Below, one piece after another: positions 43,127-53,562 of a stretch of DNA of 64,000 nt. The DNA lies in assembly GCA_009731375.1 (NCBI GenBank), contig BJOX01000258.1, forward strand, positions 323,423 to 387,422. Reading direction: 5' to 3'. The stretch is from Paulinella micropora. Taxonomy: Eukaryota > Cercozoa > Imbricatea > Euglyphida. Under the pieces are notes generated by a model. It saw only the letters and a list, made by a program, of their open reading frames with translations, did no database searches and was not told where the DNA came from. Within the stretch, counting starts at the first letter, position 1. Each line of letters opens with the position of its first letter. Position numbers and translations under genes: made by a program.

Positions 43127-44474
43127 CGCTCGGATCTTTTTTATAAAATAAATTAATTATTCTATATATACGTATAACCATGTATGTCATAGTCCTTAAT
43201 ATGTAATTATAATTTTTTATATATCGTTATGACAAAAAAAATGACTTCTTTTTTTTTACTTATTCAAGCACCCGCATCTACTAAATCATTTGTATTGCCC
43301 GCAAAGTTCGCAATGCTTTAATCTCTGTATGAAGCAGGTCTTATGGTAATACTTGTCTCTGTTCGAATACTTTTCTACATCTTTTTTGGAATTGCCCTGT
43401 TGCTATTACAATAACAACAAAATTTAATGTTTTGTTGCAATCCCCGAAGATAGCTCAATAAAAAGTCGGTAATACAACCAGACACAAATCCCCAAAAGAG
43501 AATGATGTCTCGTTATATTAGCTCAGTGAAGCCGACAAGAAAACGGCAACAGACCACGGTTAAAATGGCATTAGGTCAAATCCGGCCAAACGATATTGAA
43601 AATAATGGGAAAAAACTAGGTGCACCTGACACCAGAAAAAGGGTACTTTTTACCGGCTATCCGGGGGGTGATGCCTACAGTACCCCTTCCCGTTTTTATG
43701 ACGGAAATATGCAATATTTTCGTCATATAATTGCTGATTTCTTTTCTGCACAAACGCTACGGGGTGTCGCAACTAAGTGCATTAACCCACGGATAGACGG
43801 TGCAGTGGATATATAAAACGCATACGCCAGACACGAGTCAACTATAAATCTCCAGCCTCGTTTTTGTAAATAAAAACTCCTCCTTCCACACTTGTTGTCC
43901 CCCCCGTAACTTAATTCTGAGGCAGTATGTCAAGAACAAATAGTATTACTATTGCAATAAAAGCAGCGTTATAATTTTTCTCCTTCTCCAAAAACACTTC
44001 CGATCAGTAAATACATTGTCTTTTAATAACATACCCTTGTATTCAATCGGTTACCTTAATATAGTACTAGGGGGCCAGACCTAATAACTATATCCAAAGC
44101 CGGGGTGAGTGAGCCCGACCATGCGATATGCCGACACAAGTAGAGACGGACCGTGCTGGTATGACGATATTAAGTATATCCAAAGAAAAAAATTTAATAT
44201 GTCTACTATGAGAACATTTTTTGAGAACATCACCCTGGATACTTGAAGCAGGGTCGTACCAGGAACACCATCGCTAAACTCACAAGCGATCCCCTTATAC
44301 GGTGTCGTATCCATTTGCCGATTGACCCTCGCACTCATATGTTGCGATAAAAATGCCAAGTAACAACAATGGTATAAAAACATTTTAATAAGACATGATC
44401 TGACATGGGCACTATGAGATTAATCCACATGCAGCTTTCAATGTCCGACGCGTGATAAAAGAAAAAAATGTCAC
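43127..44474. other. Intergenic between the PLV and the gypsy element
   Basis: About 1.35 kb. One 104-codon plus-strand frame (43502-43816, MMSRYISSVKPTRKRQQTTV) has no recognisable family and is not called. No terminal repeat of the virus and no LTR matching the right flank of the gypsy element could be found by eye. Confidence 0.5.
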
Positions 44475-47400
44475 TTACTGCCTTCGTCGCCTTGCGCGAA
44501 CCCCTTTGCCAGGTGGCGGGCCGCCAACAAAAGTCAAGTCAAACTTCGACTCCTTTTGAATGTCCCATATTTTGTTAGGGATGGCGCCCAAAGATAAGTC
44601 AAAAGGAATGTCAAGCACTCCTCTAGGCAGTGACTGAATAGTCCACGCAGTGTGGTCTTTGTCTCGAAGGGTAATAGTATCATCCCATGTCTCGAGATTT
44701 TTCGCGTCTTTGTACACCGGTAAATATTGTCTAGCTTTTGGATCCTCAACAGGGTCCATGCTTCTCCAAAAATGGAGTACCGGTTGTATCGTTTTTGCTG
44801 CTAAGGATCTCTTCGATGTCCGTGCTGCCCGTGTAGTCTGCGGGACCGCCACAGCTCGCATGAGATAAAGATCTGAGAGAGTGTCATCGGCAACATGAGA
44901 TTCTGCCGGTCTCAACAGATAAAAAGCGTCTCGGACCCACTTGATGGCCGCAATCGCCTCTCCTTCCTTCCATCGCACATGTCGAATGTCCACATTACCC
45001 GCGTTCGGGTTAGTGTCCTTCTCCCCTCCTCCTCCATGGACATCCGTCGCTCGCGTCGACCTTGCCACCTTCCTCGGTTGGTCGAAGATGAGATCGTTTT
45101 GCGCTCTCCTCCTCTGCGCCTCCGTGAACTTCTCCTTCGTACCGCCGCGGACTATGGGGGCTTTAGAATGAGTCCCCGCCGCGCTTTTGCGGTTTGAGTC
45201 TTCCTTACTCTCCTTCTCGGTCTCCTCCTTCTCCGTGACAGGTGCCCGATAGGCATTCTCCTCCTCTAAGGTATCCTCCTTCTGTATAGGCGGTACCTCT
45301 TTGAAGTCCTCCTTCATCCGTTTCAACGCCTCCTCAACGGATTCATCCTCAAGTAAGAAGGGGTCATATTTGATCAGCCTTCGAACATTCACAATCTGCA
45401 CCTTCCCTCTACCCCTGATCTTATAATTCAGAGGTCCCATCTGTTCCATGATCTGGTATGGTCCTTTCCAGTGGGTAAACAGCTTAGAGCTAACCCCCTT
45501 AGGGACTTGAGGATGGTACAAGAGTACAATATCCCCAACCTGGAAACGGACTTGATCTAAGTGCGCTTGTCGCACTCCTTGTGCGTCAGTCTTTCTGCGC
45601 TCCGCCTCCCTGTGCGCCGCAACTATTTGTTCCGCCTCCATCTTCGCTCTTAGTCTCATCCCGAACAACTCATCCTCATCTGCCCAAGTGTCTTTTGGAT
45701 GCAGAAGTGAGGTTGGGATATTAGGCTCTCGGCCGTAAACCAATTGATATGGCGAGACTGAGCTCCTGGCTCCTCCTAATGCCGATGAGGGTAGACAGTT
45801 CATTGCAAAGGCAAATGAAGGTGCTGCCTCCACCCAGGCTCTCTGATTCTCCTTCTTCATACAGTACATCTTAAGCGAGGCTTTGAGAGGTCTATGTACC
45901 CGCTCGATCTTGCCATTCGCTCTCGGGTTATAGGCAGTAACATATTGCCATTTCATCCCGTAGTACTTAGATAGTCTGTCGATGACTTCATTATTAAAGT
46001 CAGAACCTCGATCAGAACATGTCTTTCTAAACACTCCGATCTGCGAGACGATCCTGTCGAGCAGAGCCTCCGCAGTTGTCTTGCCTGTAGCGTCCTTAAC
46101 AGGAACAACCCAGACATAATTGGTGGCTCGATCTATTGCGGTAAGAAGGTATCTGTACCCTTCTGCCGATTCGGGGAAAGGTCCCACATGATCGATGTGT
46201 AAAAATTCAAACATCCCGGCGTGTAACGGGAATGTACCGATCAGGCCAAAGTTCGCCTTCAGCGGTGTCTTTGTGGTTTTGCATGGGATGCATGCGTCCA
46301 CTTCCCTGTCTATCTCCTCCTTCATCCCTTTCCACCAAAATCGCCTCGCTATGAACCAATGAGTTCTTTGTCGACCCGGATGTGCCAGTAAGGGGCAGTT
46401 ATGGGCTGCGACATATATAAAGCGCCTCAACTTCTCTGGTACCCAGAGAGTCCATTTGTCAGGCTGTGATGCAAATTTGCCATGCTGGCCCTTGTACCAC
46501 AATAGCCCATCTCTCCACGCCATCTCCTTCATCTGATCTTTGATCTGTGGAGTCTTCTTAAGCTCATTAGGGTTCTTGTATACCGTTATGAGCTCCTTGA
46601 ACTCCGGATCCGTCGCCTGTTGCTGCCTCCACGCGGTAGGCGAGGCGATATGAATAGTACCGTCCTCCAACCTTACTCCTACCCTTTCCGGGTCTTCATC
46701 AAGCTCGCTTCGATTTTCCTGTGGAGGTTCAGTACAGACCTCAGTCGTCTCCTCCTCTTCTTTTATATTCGCCTTCGCGTTCTCGTATGCCTCATAAGAC
46801 CACTCAGCGTCTTCGAGAACATGCGCCTCACAGCATATGCCATGCTCCGGGCCTTGAGGACTATATCGTAGACCCGTGCGGTCATAACGAACGCCTCTTG
46901 CCATCTGCATCGCCTCTATGTGGCTCACCTCGTATACCTTGTCCGTGGACAGGTCCATCATCTCCACTGATGATACGAGAGCCGACACCTCCGACTGAAA
47001 CTCTAGCCTGGAAAGGCTATCAGCGACTACGTTTCGCTTTCCCGGTAAGTAGACCATCGTGAAATTGAAACATGACAAGAAAGCTTGCCACCGCGCCAAA
47101 CGGCCGGTTTGTTCATGATTCATCAACCAAAGAAGGTTGTGATGATCGGTCCTAACCGTGAATAGAGGTCCTCCCCACAAGTATTCTCTGAGCCTCTTGA
47201 GAGCCCATACTACTGCCAACGCCTCCCTCTGTCGCGTGCAGTAATTTCGCTCCGCCGCACACAGCTTTCTACTAATAAACATGATCGGGCGCAACTTTTT
47301 CTCCTCATCTTCCTGTTGCAGCACCGCGCCAATCGCAAACTTAGATGCATCCGTGTCGACTACGAACGGTTTCGTAAAGTCGGGCATCATAAGTACTAAT

Positions 47401-50222
47401 CCGCCGTCCTTGGGATCTTTATAAATGATATCTTTGAGCGTATTAAACGCCTGCAAAGCCTCCTCATCCCACTTCTCAAAGTCTCCAAAATCAATCATCT
47501 TCTCCAGCTTAGCCCGAGTTGCACCCCAATCGGGTATGAACTGGCTGTAGTACTGTGCCATCGCAAGAAAAGAGTGTAACTCTGTGCGATTCTTTGGCAA
47601 CTGTCTACTCATGATCTCCTCCCTCTTCTCGCGCGATATCGAGACCCTATTATGAGAAATCTCGTAACCCAAATACGTCACACTTGTCCTGGCAAGCTGA
47701 CATTTCTTTAGGTTGCATTTCAGGCCAAAAGCTCCGATGCGCCTGAAGACATCTGACAAGTGATCGATATGCTCTTCCATTGTGTTAGAGTATACGATGA
47801 TGTCATCGATGTAACAAAATGCATATTCTCCCGCCTTCTGTCCTCTCCTTCTCATAAAACCATCCTCCGACTGGTCGTCATATTGACCGCTCAACATCTT
47901 CTGCATCGCCTTCTGAAAGAGCCCCGGGGCCTGTTTGAGTCCCATTGGAAGCACCTTCCACTGGTATATTTCCATACCCACAACGAATGCAGTCAGCCAT
48001 CTGGATTTCTCGTCCAGTGGTATCTGCCAGAAGCCGTTCTTAAGGTCAATGACCGAATAGAATTTAGCATTCCGCAGCACCCTTCTGCCTTCTTCTAAGG
48101 TCGGCAGAGGATTTCTCTCTTCCTCTAGCACCTTATTCACACGGGCATAATTGATCGTCAAGCGCCATTCTCCTCCTGGCTTAGGGACGATTTTCGGTTG
48201 AGAGACAATTGGAGATGTAGATCTCTCAATAAAGTCCTCATCGAGCAACTGTCTCACATTCTCCTCCGCTATTTTTGCCTCATGTATGCTCAAATTTGCC
48301 CTCCGTGGTGCCGGAGATGGCTCCGCACCCGGTATCTTGTAAATGACAGCAGTGAAGTCATCCGACTTTACACCACCTGCCCGAGGAGGGTCGAAAATTT
48401 CTCTGTACGCCTCCATCTTAGCTTTGAGAAACGCCTTCTCTCTCTCCGAACCCACTCCTTCTTCTAAAATTTTCCGCGCCGCCGCTTGGAAATCTTCCTC
48501 CGACATCTTCTTATGCTCCTTGAGGGGCGCTAAGTCCTCCTCCAAACTCAAATCTTCCTCGGACAAATCGTCTAGTCCCGTTCTTTCATACGTGACTGTG
48601 TCCGGCTCATCATCATGACCCAGCCCGACAAGCATATCAATAAGGTTCGCGTATTGTATCGGAGCCTTACGGGTGTAGAAACCATCAAAGCATGTGAAAG
48701 CTTGAGGTATCAATTTCAACTTGTCCTGGGCTCTGAGCTTTTGCTTGTATGCACTGCTCTGCTCCCGAGACCCGAGTCGACAAGCCACCACTAACTGTTG
48801 CTTGCGAGAAGGAACAGGTATAGGATGATCAATAAGCCGGTCCCTTATCTCCTGTGCCCAGATCGCCTTCTCATTGTATGGCAGAATGACAGTATACGGC
48901 TTGTTACTCTCAAATAGAGTCCGTAGACACTTTTTCACTTCAGTTAATGAGCGCGGCCAGGTAGGCACATCGCCCCAAAAGTTCGTGATAAAAGTTTTAA
49001 TGTCATCCGCTGGAGTATCGGGGATACGCCCCTTCCTCCTTGGCACAAACGCCTCTCTCTTCTCATCTGACACCTTCGCATGGTAACAGTAGCCATTAGT
49101 AATATGGACATCTGCCCCGCCACCTTCTGCGAATCTGGCCAACGACGGGCACTGTTTCGCAACACATATTATCTCCTCATTACGCGCTACGACTAAGTCA
49201 TCAATAGACTTTCTGTCCCATGCGGGAATCGTAACCGTATACGCCTGCATCTCCGTCTCCCAATTGTCGGTCCAGGTCAGTTCCTCCGGCACTGTGACAT
49301 AGGGGTGTACATAGGCTTCAGTTGCCTCATGTACGAAGGCCAACTTTTTCCTCTCCGTTGCTAGACTCAGCTCAAAAGCCTCGTATGAGTCAGTAGCAGT
49401 CATCGGATTAATATCCTCCTCCTCTCCATTCTTCACTCCATAAATCACCCGCCGTGCGGCGCAATCGATCACAGCCCCCATCGTAGCCAATTGGTCATAC
49501 GACAGCAGGATTGAACCGTGGTAATCGGGGACAACATAGAGGTCCGCACGATATACTCGACCGGATTTCAATTTGAAAATTAATGTGACGATGCCCGTAA
49601 TTTCCGTACGGCTGCCTACCCCTTTTAGGGTCCCCTTTGTTTTTCTAATGTTTTTGTCCACCCATGTCCGGTGACTATTCAAAAACTTCTGGCCGACAAT
49701 ATTAATATTCGCCATCGTATCATTACCAACTTTTAATGTGGTTTGTAAAGTTTCACAAAAGAGGTCAGTGTAGCATAGCGCGTCTGGTCTATGTAAACTA
49801 GCCGCTAGCACATGAATTTTTCGTTCTAGGGTTTTGAGTCTAAGCTCAAGTTCCTTGTCCTCTTCTCGTTCTCCCCCCTTTTCCGCCAACTTAACTTCTT
49901 GAGTCTCCGGGGCTTCCGGTATCTCGAGTGTCTTTTGGACAGAGTCTGGTACACCGAGTGTACTCGTGTCTATAGCAGAGACTATTGAGTCCTTTGGCGG
50001 GGGTACGGTCCGCTGCTTCTTCGTAGGAGGAGACCTAGCCTTTGGTTTCGGCTTCCTCTCCTCCATCGCCTTCTTCGCCTTCCTATTCGCATCATTTATC
50101 ATATTAGCTCTCGAAGGATGAACTAGCAAGTGCTTACCTTGAGGCTTGTGAGGCTGTGTGCCTTCACCTTCACGTCTGGGAGGAACGGAACCGTTCGTAT
50201 CCTGTTCATCAACAGTAGGCAT
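44475..50222 (-). CDS. pol: Pol polyprotein of the gypsy element (PR-RT-RH-IN)
   Basis: 1915 residues. Protease-like region at about 160-262: VGNDTMANINIVG at the active-site position and GSILLSYDQLATMGAVIDC, the usual C-terminal half. Reverse transcriptase at about 640-860 with YSVIDLKNGFWQIPL, VLPMGLKQAPGLFQ and CYIDDIIVYS. RNase H at about 955-1075 (VVDTDASKFAIGAVL, CTRQREALAVVWAL, RTDHHNL, NVVADSLSR). Integrase zinc finger with AHNCPLLAHPGR and CIPC; core LHIDHVGPF, CSDRGSDFNNE and NPRANGKIERVHRPLK. A GPY/F-like module follows (FTHWKGPYQIMEQMGPLNYKI), then about 250 extra residues of unknown role. The protease has DTM where DTG is expected. ATG at 50222; the frame is open further upstream to the TGA at 50300. 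Confidence 0.95.
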   Translation of the reverse strand: MPTVDEQDTNGSVPPRREGEGTQPHKPQGKHLLVHPSRANMINDANRKAKKAMEERKPKPKARSPPTKKQRTVPPPKDSIVSAIDTSTLGVPDSVQKTLEIPEAPETQEVKLAEKGGEREEDKELELRLKTLERKIHVLAASLHRPDALCYTDLFCETLQTTLKVGNDTMANINIVGQKFLNSHRTWVDKNIRKTKGTLKGVGSRTEITGIVTLIFKLKSGRVYRADLYVVPDYHGSILLSYDQLATMGAVIDCAARRVIYGVKNGEEEDINPMTATDSYEAFELSLATERKKLAFVHEATEAYVHPYVTVPEELTWTDNWETEMQAYTVTIPAWDRKSIDDLVVARNEEIICVAKQCPSLARFAEGGGADVHITNGYCYHAKVSDEKREAFVPRRKGRIPDTPADDIKTFITNFWGDVPTWPRSLTEVKKCLRTLFESNKPYTVILPYNEKAIWAQEIRDRLIDHPIPVPSRKQQLVVACRLGSREQSSAYKQKLRAQDKLKLIPQAFTCFDGFYTRKAPIQYANLIDMLVGLGHDDEPDTVTYERTGLDDLSEEDLSLEEDLAPLKEHKKMSEEDFQAAARKILEEGVGSEREKAFLKAKMEAYREIFDPPRAGGVKSDDFTAVIYKIPGAEPSPAPRRANLSIHEAKIAEENVRQLLDEDFIERSTSPIVSQPKIVPKPGGEWRLTINYARVNKVLEEERNPLPTLEEGRRVLRNAKFYSVIDLKNGFWQIPLDEKSRWLTAFVVGMEIYQWKVLPMGLKQAPGLFQKAMQKMLSGQYDDQSEDGFMRRRGQKAGEYAFCYIDDIIVYSNTMEEHIDHLSDVFRRIGAFGLKCNLKKCQLARTSVTYLGYEISHNRVSISREKREEIMSRQLPKNRTELHSFLAMAQYYSQFIPDWGATRAKLEKMIDFGDFEKWDEEALQAFNTLKDIIYKDPKDGGLVLMMPDFTKPFVVDTDASKFAIGAVLQQEDEEKKLRPIMFISRKLCAAERNYCTRQREALAVVWALKRLREYLWGGPLFTVRTDHHNLLWLMNHEQTGRLARWQAFLSCFNFTMVYLPGKRNVVADSLSRLEFQSEVSALVSSVEMMDLSTDKVYEVSHIEAMQMARGVRYDRTGLRYSPQGPEHGICCEAHVLEDAEWSYEAYENAKANIKEEEETTEVCTEPPQENRSELDEDPERVGVRLEDGTIHIASPTAWRQQQATDPEFKELITVYKNPNELKKTPQIKDQMKEMAWRDGLLWYKGQHGKFASQPDKWTLWVPEKLRRFIYVAAHNCPLLAHPGRQRTHWFIARRFWWKGMKEEIDREVDACIPCKTTKTPLKANFGLIGTFPLHAGMFEFLHIDHVGPFPESAEGYRYLLTAIDRATNYVWVVPVKDATGKTTAEALLDRIVSQIGVFRKTCSDRGSDFNNEVIDRLSKYYGMKWQYVTAYNPRANGKIERVHRPLKASLKMYCMKKENQRAWVEAAPSFAFAMNCLPSSALGGARSSVSPYQLVYGREPNIPTSLLHPKDTWADEDELFGMRLRAKMEAEQIVAAHREAERRKTDAQGVRQAHLDQVRFQVGDIVLLYHPQVPKGVSSKLFTHWKGPYQIMEQMGPLNYKIRGRGKVQIVNVRRLIKYDPFLLEDESVEEALKRMKEDFKEVPPIQKEDTLEEENAYRAPVTEKEETEKESKEDSNRKSAAGTHSKAPIVRGGTKEKFTEAQRRRAQNDLIFDQPRKVARSTRATDVHGGGGEKDTNPNAGNVDIRHVRWKEGEAIAAIKWVRDAFYLLRPAESHVADDTLSDLYLMRAVAVPQTTRAARTSKRSLAAKTIQPVLHFWRSMDPVEDPKARQYLPVYKDAKNLETWDDTITLRDKDHTAWTIQSLPRGVLDIPFDLSLGAIPNKIWDIQKESKFDLTFVGGPPPGKGVRARRRRQ

Positions 50223-50297
50223 AACTGTGACTGTCGGATTAAAAAGAACAGTTTTTATCTCCTTCTCTCTCTTCTTTTCCTCTCTCTTCTCCTCCCG

Positions 50298-50300
50298 TCA
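50298..50300 (-). promoter_or_regulatory. Candidate leaky stop codon TGA-CGG between Gag and Pol
   Basis: The stop is in the same frame as Pol. The 25 codons between it and the Pol ATG contain no stop and are purine-rich (GAGGAGAAGAGAGAGGAAAA). UGA followed by CGG is a known readthrough context in several plant RNA viruses. Stop suppression would give a Gag-Pol fusion at low ratio. Confidence 0.55.
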
Positions 50301-51002
50301 GTCTACGACGACAACACGCTCACCTGAGCCGGTGTCTTCGTCTTGACGTCCCCCCTCCGTAGCGGTATAAGCTTGCTGGGGGTAGTTGGAGCTGGAACTG
50401 GTGCTATAATTCCAGTATCCGTGTCCTCTGGGAGGGCGCGCTGGGGTCCGTCCTCCCCTTCCACGAAAGCCTCGTCCTCGTGGTGCCGCCCCTCTTGGTG
50501 TCCCTCGGGACCCTCGTGACGATCCTCTCGTCTCTCCTCCTCCTCTAGTCGGCGCCTTTGATCGGCCCGATGTCTCTCTCTTCTCCCTTCTCTTCATTCT
50601 GTCAAGGAAGTAAATGATGGCCTCCCGGAACTCCGCATCCGAGACCATATTCGCATTCCACCTCCCCTCCTCCAACTCCTTCTTGTACATGGCGTACATG
50701 GTCTTTTTCATGCCTTCGAGCTCTCTAAGGAAAAGATTTCGCTGCCTATCATCAAGAGAGTCGTGGCTGAAGAGGCAATTGCCTACTCCTTTCTGTGCCT
50801 CATGCTTACACGCCATGTATGAAAAATAGCGGTAGCACGGCGTCGGCTCATCTCTCCCCCTCTTGAGACCTGCCGTTCGAGTTGCATGTGCTGCTTGAGC
50901 ACCTCCAACCCCCTGTGTCGCGGCACTGGAGAATGACTCGGTGGCCGTGTCCAATTCGGAACACGCGTCGAGCACCTCCTTGAATATATATATTCGTTTC
51001 TA
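50298..51002 (-). CDS. gag: Gag C-terminal (nucleocapsid-like) frame with CCCH finger and RGG tail
   Basis: The frame is open from about 51002 (after a TAG) to TGA at 50300-50298, without a needed ATG. It encodes RIYIFKEVLDACSELDTATE, a CCCH-type finger CYRYFSYMACKHE...CLFSHD, a charged helix, then an RGG/RG-rich stretch (RGRGFRGRGGRTPARPPRG) typical of RNA binding. It overlaps the upstream Gag frame by about 150 nt in the +1 frame, so expression needs frameshifting or the upstream frame carries an indel in the TATATATA run near 50990. The terminal TGA is followed by CGG, and the frame stays open into Pol. Confidence 0.75.
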
Positions 51003-52773
51003 AAAAATCCGCCGTCTTCACCGCCGTGAAGGTCGGACAGGACTGTATGATCCTTGCGAGCTTGCTCGGGTGTCGTGTACACAAAGCACTCAGGAAGTAC
51101 AAAATGATAGACTTCCGGCTATAAAAGAGCCCGTACTTGGCGCTGACCTCAGTGAGGATCGCTGCCAACCTCGTGCCAATGCCCAGCCCTTCGTTCACCT
51201 CTTGAAAAATCTCAAACCCAATCAAAGTACCAGTGCACAGGTGCTGATACCCATGAGTTTTAAAGTATTGCAAGAGGACGGCAACTGGCACCGTGCATTG
51301 CAGGTCTGAGGCTGCTCTCCTAGCCGCCACCTCTACCGCTCTCATCGCCTTGTACTCCCCAACATCAAACCCTTGTGTGATGATTGATGGGTCCAACAAG
51401 GTGTACAACGCCTCATACTCCTGTGTTTCGTCCGTTGGATGCTGCTTCATACAAGCATCAATTCTTCTGAGCTTGTCTCGAAGGTTCGCATCCGTGTCCT
51501 TCTGACTCGCTGTCTCTGCATACAGCGTCAGAGCAGTGGCATCGGACTTTGTATATTTTTGGAAGGCCTGTATGATAGCCTGTCTGTCCTTTTTGTCATT
51601 ACTGTTGACAATGACAGTGGTAGGCGCTGAGCTAGTCGCAGGGGCCGAAGGGGCTGTGTGGGCTGACGGGGCGGAGCGGCCCGAGGGAGCCATATAAGAT
51701 CCAGAGGAATATTTTGGTCCATTTGTTCCCGCCGCCTTGGCTAATGCAATCTTTGCCTCCATCTCCTTCTTTTCTTTCTCAGCCGCTAGCTCTTTGATAT
51801 ACAGCTCTTGGGCATGATGAAAAAAAGACAGGATCTCAGCTGCCTTCCGAAGGAACAAGGCCTTCTCCGCCAACTCCTTCTCTCCCGCTTTATTGGTGGG
51901 GGGTGGTGCGGCCGTCCCCTCCAAGATCGTATGATCCTTCGTGAAGACCCACCTCTTCCATGCGTCATCCTTCACCAAGGCCGCATGCAGCTTCTTCATC
52001 CTCGTCACCCCTCCAGCTTCGCCTTCTATTTCCCTCAGGGCCGGGTGAAGGTCCCTGCCAAACTGGGTGTGTTGGAGTTTACCCAGGTCCACTAACTTGG
52101 CCTCCATAAGTTTCAGAGACACATCCATGACATTGATCTGTCCTTTTGGATTCCTGAACTTAAACTCCTTTTCCACTCTCTTTATTGAATCAATGTCCTG
52201 ACCAGGATCGAGCAACCTAGCCAGTGCTCTTGTGTTCCATGGCAGCACAGTCTTTCCAGTCTGGTACTCAAAGAGTATAGCACACTCAAACACTGTCCAT
52301 GAGAGGTCGAGTAGCTCCAGTAAAGACATATTGTCCCCAAATGAGACATGTTGCACCTGTAACTGTGCACCGTCGTCTCTGAGGAATTCTGCCAGAGGCA
52401 GGGCTTGCCTTGGGAGAGGGTAACAGATGTCCTCCTTCTTCAAGGGTTGTCCCCATCGCATTTCTTGGGGAATGTATAGCCATTTATAGGCCTCATCCTT
52501 CCCTTTCTTCTCCTCAAACTCCTTCTTACTTAGTTTGCCATATTCGGCCACAAACCTCGCTTCCTCTCCTCCCTTCTCCTCCTCCTCGACTTCCTCTGCT
52601 CCTCCTGTGTCAAAGGAAGGCGCAGTAAAAAATTGATTCTCTGCTCCTCCTGTGTCAAAGGAAGGTGCCAGATCTCCTCCTTCTGCATGAGGGTCAACGA
52701 ACTCCTCTTCGTTTCCTGGGGTTCGCTCACTCTCCCCCCCTCCTTCCTGCCAGTCTTCAGACCTAGTAGACAT
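50848..52773 (-). CDS. gag: Gag of the gypsy element
   Basis: 641 residues from MSTRSEDWQEGGGESERTPG at 52773. An N-terminal acidic region contains an 18-residue direct repeat (APSFDTGGAE twice). A capsid-like helical core follows (about residues 80-330), then a coiled, Lys/Glu-rich segment (ELAAEKEKKEMEAKIALAKA), an Ala/Ser/Pro linker (SAPSAHTAPSAPATSSAPTT) and a second helical domain (KDRQAIIQAFQKYTKSDATA...). The last about 50 residues after NIYIQ are probably out of frame; the alternative frame carries the CCCH finger. Forms the virus-like particle. Confidence 0.8.
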   Translation of the reverse strand: MSTRSEDWQEGGGESERTPGNEEEFVDPHAEGGDLAPSFDTGGAENQFFTAPSFDTGGAEEVEEEEKGGEEARFVAEYGKLSKKEFEEKKGKDEAYKWLYIPQEMRWGQPLKKEDICYPLPRQALPLAEFLRDDGAQLQVQHVSFGDNMSLLELLDLSWTVFECAILFEYQTGKTVLPWNTRALARLLDPGQDIDSIKRVEKEFKFRNPKGQINVMDVSLKLMEAKLVDLGKLQHTQFGRDLHPALREIEGEAGGVTRMKKLHAALVKDDAWKRWVFTKDHTILEGTAAPPPTNKAGEKELAEKALFLRKAAEILSFFHHAQELYIKELAAEKEKKEMEAKIALAKAAGTNGPKYSSGSYMAPSGRSAPSAHTAPSAPATSSAPTTVIVNSNDKKDRQAIIQAFQKYTKSDATALTLYAETASQKDTDANLRDKLRRIDACMKQHPTDETQEYEALYTLLDPSIITQGFDVGEYKAMRAVEVAARRAASDLQCTVPVAVLLQYFKTHGYQHLCTGTLIGFEIFQEVNEGLGIGTRLAAILTEVSAKYGLFYSRKSIILYFLSALCTRHPSKLARIIQSCPTFTAVKTADFLETNIYIQGGARRVFRIGHGHRVILQCRDTGGWRCSSSTCNSNGRSQEGER

Positions 52774-53410
52774 GGACGCTGAAGGAATACGGATGAGACA
52801 GAGTTGTTTCTACCCCGTAATTGCTCTGTTCGTCTATGAGGAACGAATAGAGAGAAAAAACGAAAAGACAGTATAGAGAGAGAGCGTCTCACCTCTATGT
52901 CTTATGTGTTTTTTTTGTGAGAAAGAAGTAATCTGTACGACTTTCTCTGAAAATTTGATCTCCTTCTCCACTCCTCTTTTCTTTTTCTCTTTTTGTTGTT
53001 GTATCTGTTATGAGGTACGAGGACCTATGTACAGATAATGTCAAAGAGGCTAGAGAAGCACTCCTTGAGAAGTCGACTTGTCGTCTGACACTTGTTCAGA
53101 CCTATTGTCAAAAGACAGTCAGAGATTTGCAAAAATACTCTGATGTGTGTGGCTTGAGAGGCAACAAAGTGCACAGACTTGAAAGGTAGAGTACTACGCT
53201 CGTGTCCTTCAAGTTTGTTTGTAACTGTGAGTGTTTGTTTGTACGTCTGTTGGCCTACTCTGTCTCTGTCTCAAGAACCAGAACATCTCTGCGAAACTTC
53301 GAACACAAAAAAACATCCACCGAAGAGCATTGGCATTACATTGCTAAAAATTCCATATTTGGCAACCCGGGCCGAAGCCACCACTTTTGATTTTTTTGTG
53401 AGGTCTCGAC
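52774..53410. other. Region right of the gypsy element, no gene recognised
   Basis: Should contain the 5' untranslated leader and possibly the LTR. A pyrimidine-rich tract lies at 52960-53010. No TG...CA-bounded sequence matching the left flank was found. Confidence 0.45.
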
Positions 53411-53415
53411 ATGGC

Positions 53416-53447
<32 letters not shown>

Positions 53448-53502
53448 GGCTCTCTCTCTCGCTCTCTCTCGCTCTCTCTCCCTCTCTCCCTCTCTCTCGC
53501 TT

Positions 53503-53547
<45 letters not shown>

Positions 53548-53562
53548 TTTTTTTTTTTTTTG
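53411..53562. repeat. (CT)n tract and T23 run
   Basis: CT repeats with G/C interruptions, then a T homopolymer to about 53561. Confidence 0.95.

Larger units (their letters stand above)
44475..52773 (-). mobile_element. Ty3/gypsy (Metaviridae) retrotransposon, internal region
   Basis: On the minus strand: Gag (52773 to about 50848), a shifted-frame Gag tail with a CCCH finger (to 50298), then Pol with protease, reverse transcriptase, RNase H and integrase in gypsy order. Pol is 1915 codons and uninterrupted, indicating a young copy. LTRs were not recognised in the flanking kilobases, so the outer limits are unknown. Confidence 0.9.

Noticed and set aside
43502-43816. 104-codon plus-strand ORF (MMSRYISSVKPTRKRQQTTV)
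   Set aside because: No recognisable family, no promoter motif, isolated in an intergenic region; length is within chance.
43200-53200. LTRs of the gypsy element
   Set aside because: The flanks on both sides were compared by eye and no shared sequence was found; a dot-plot could still reveal diverged LTRs.
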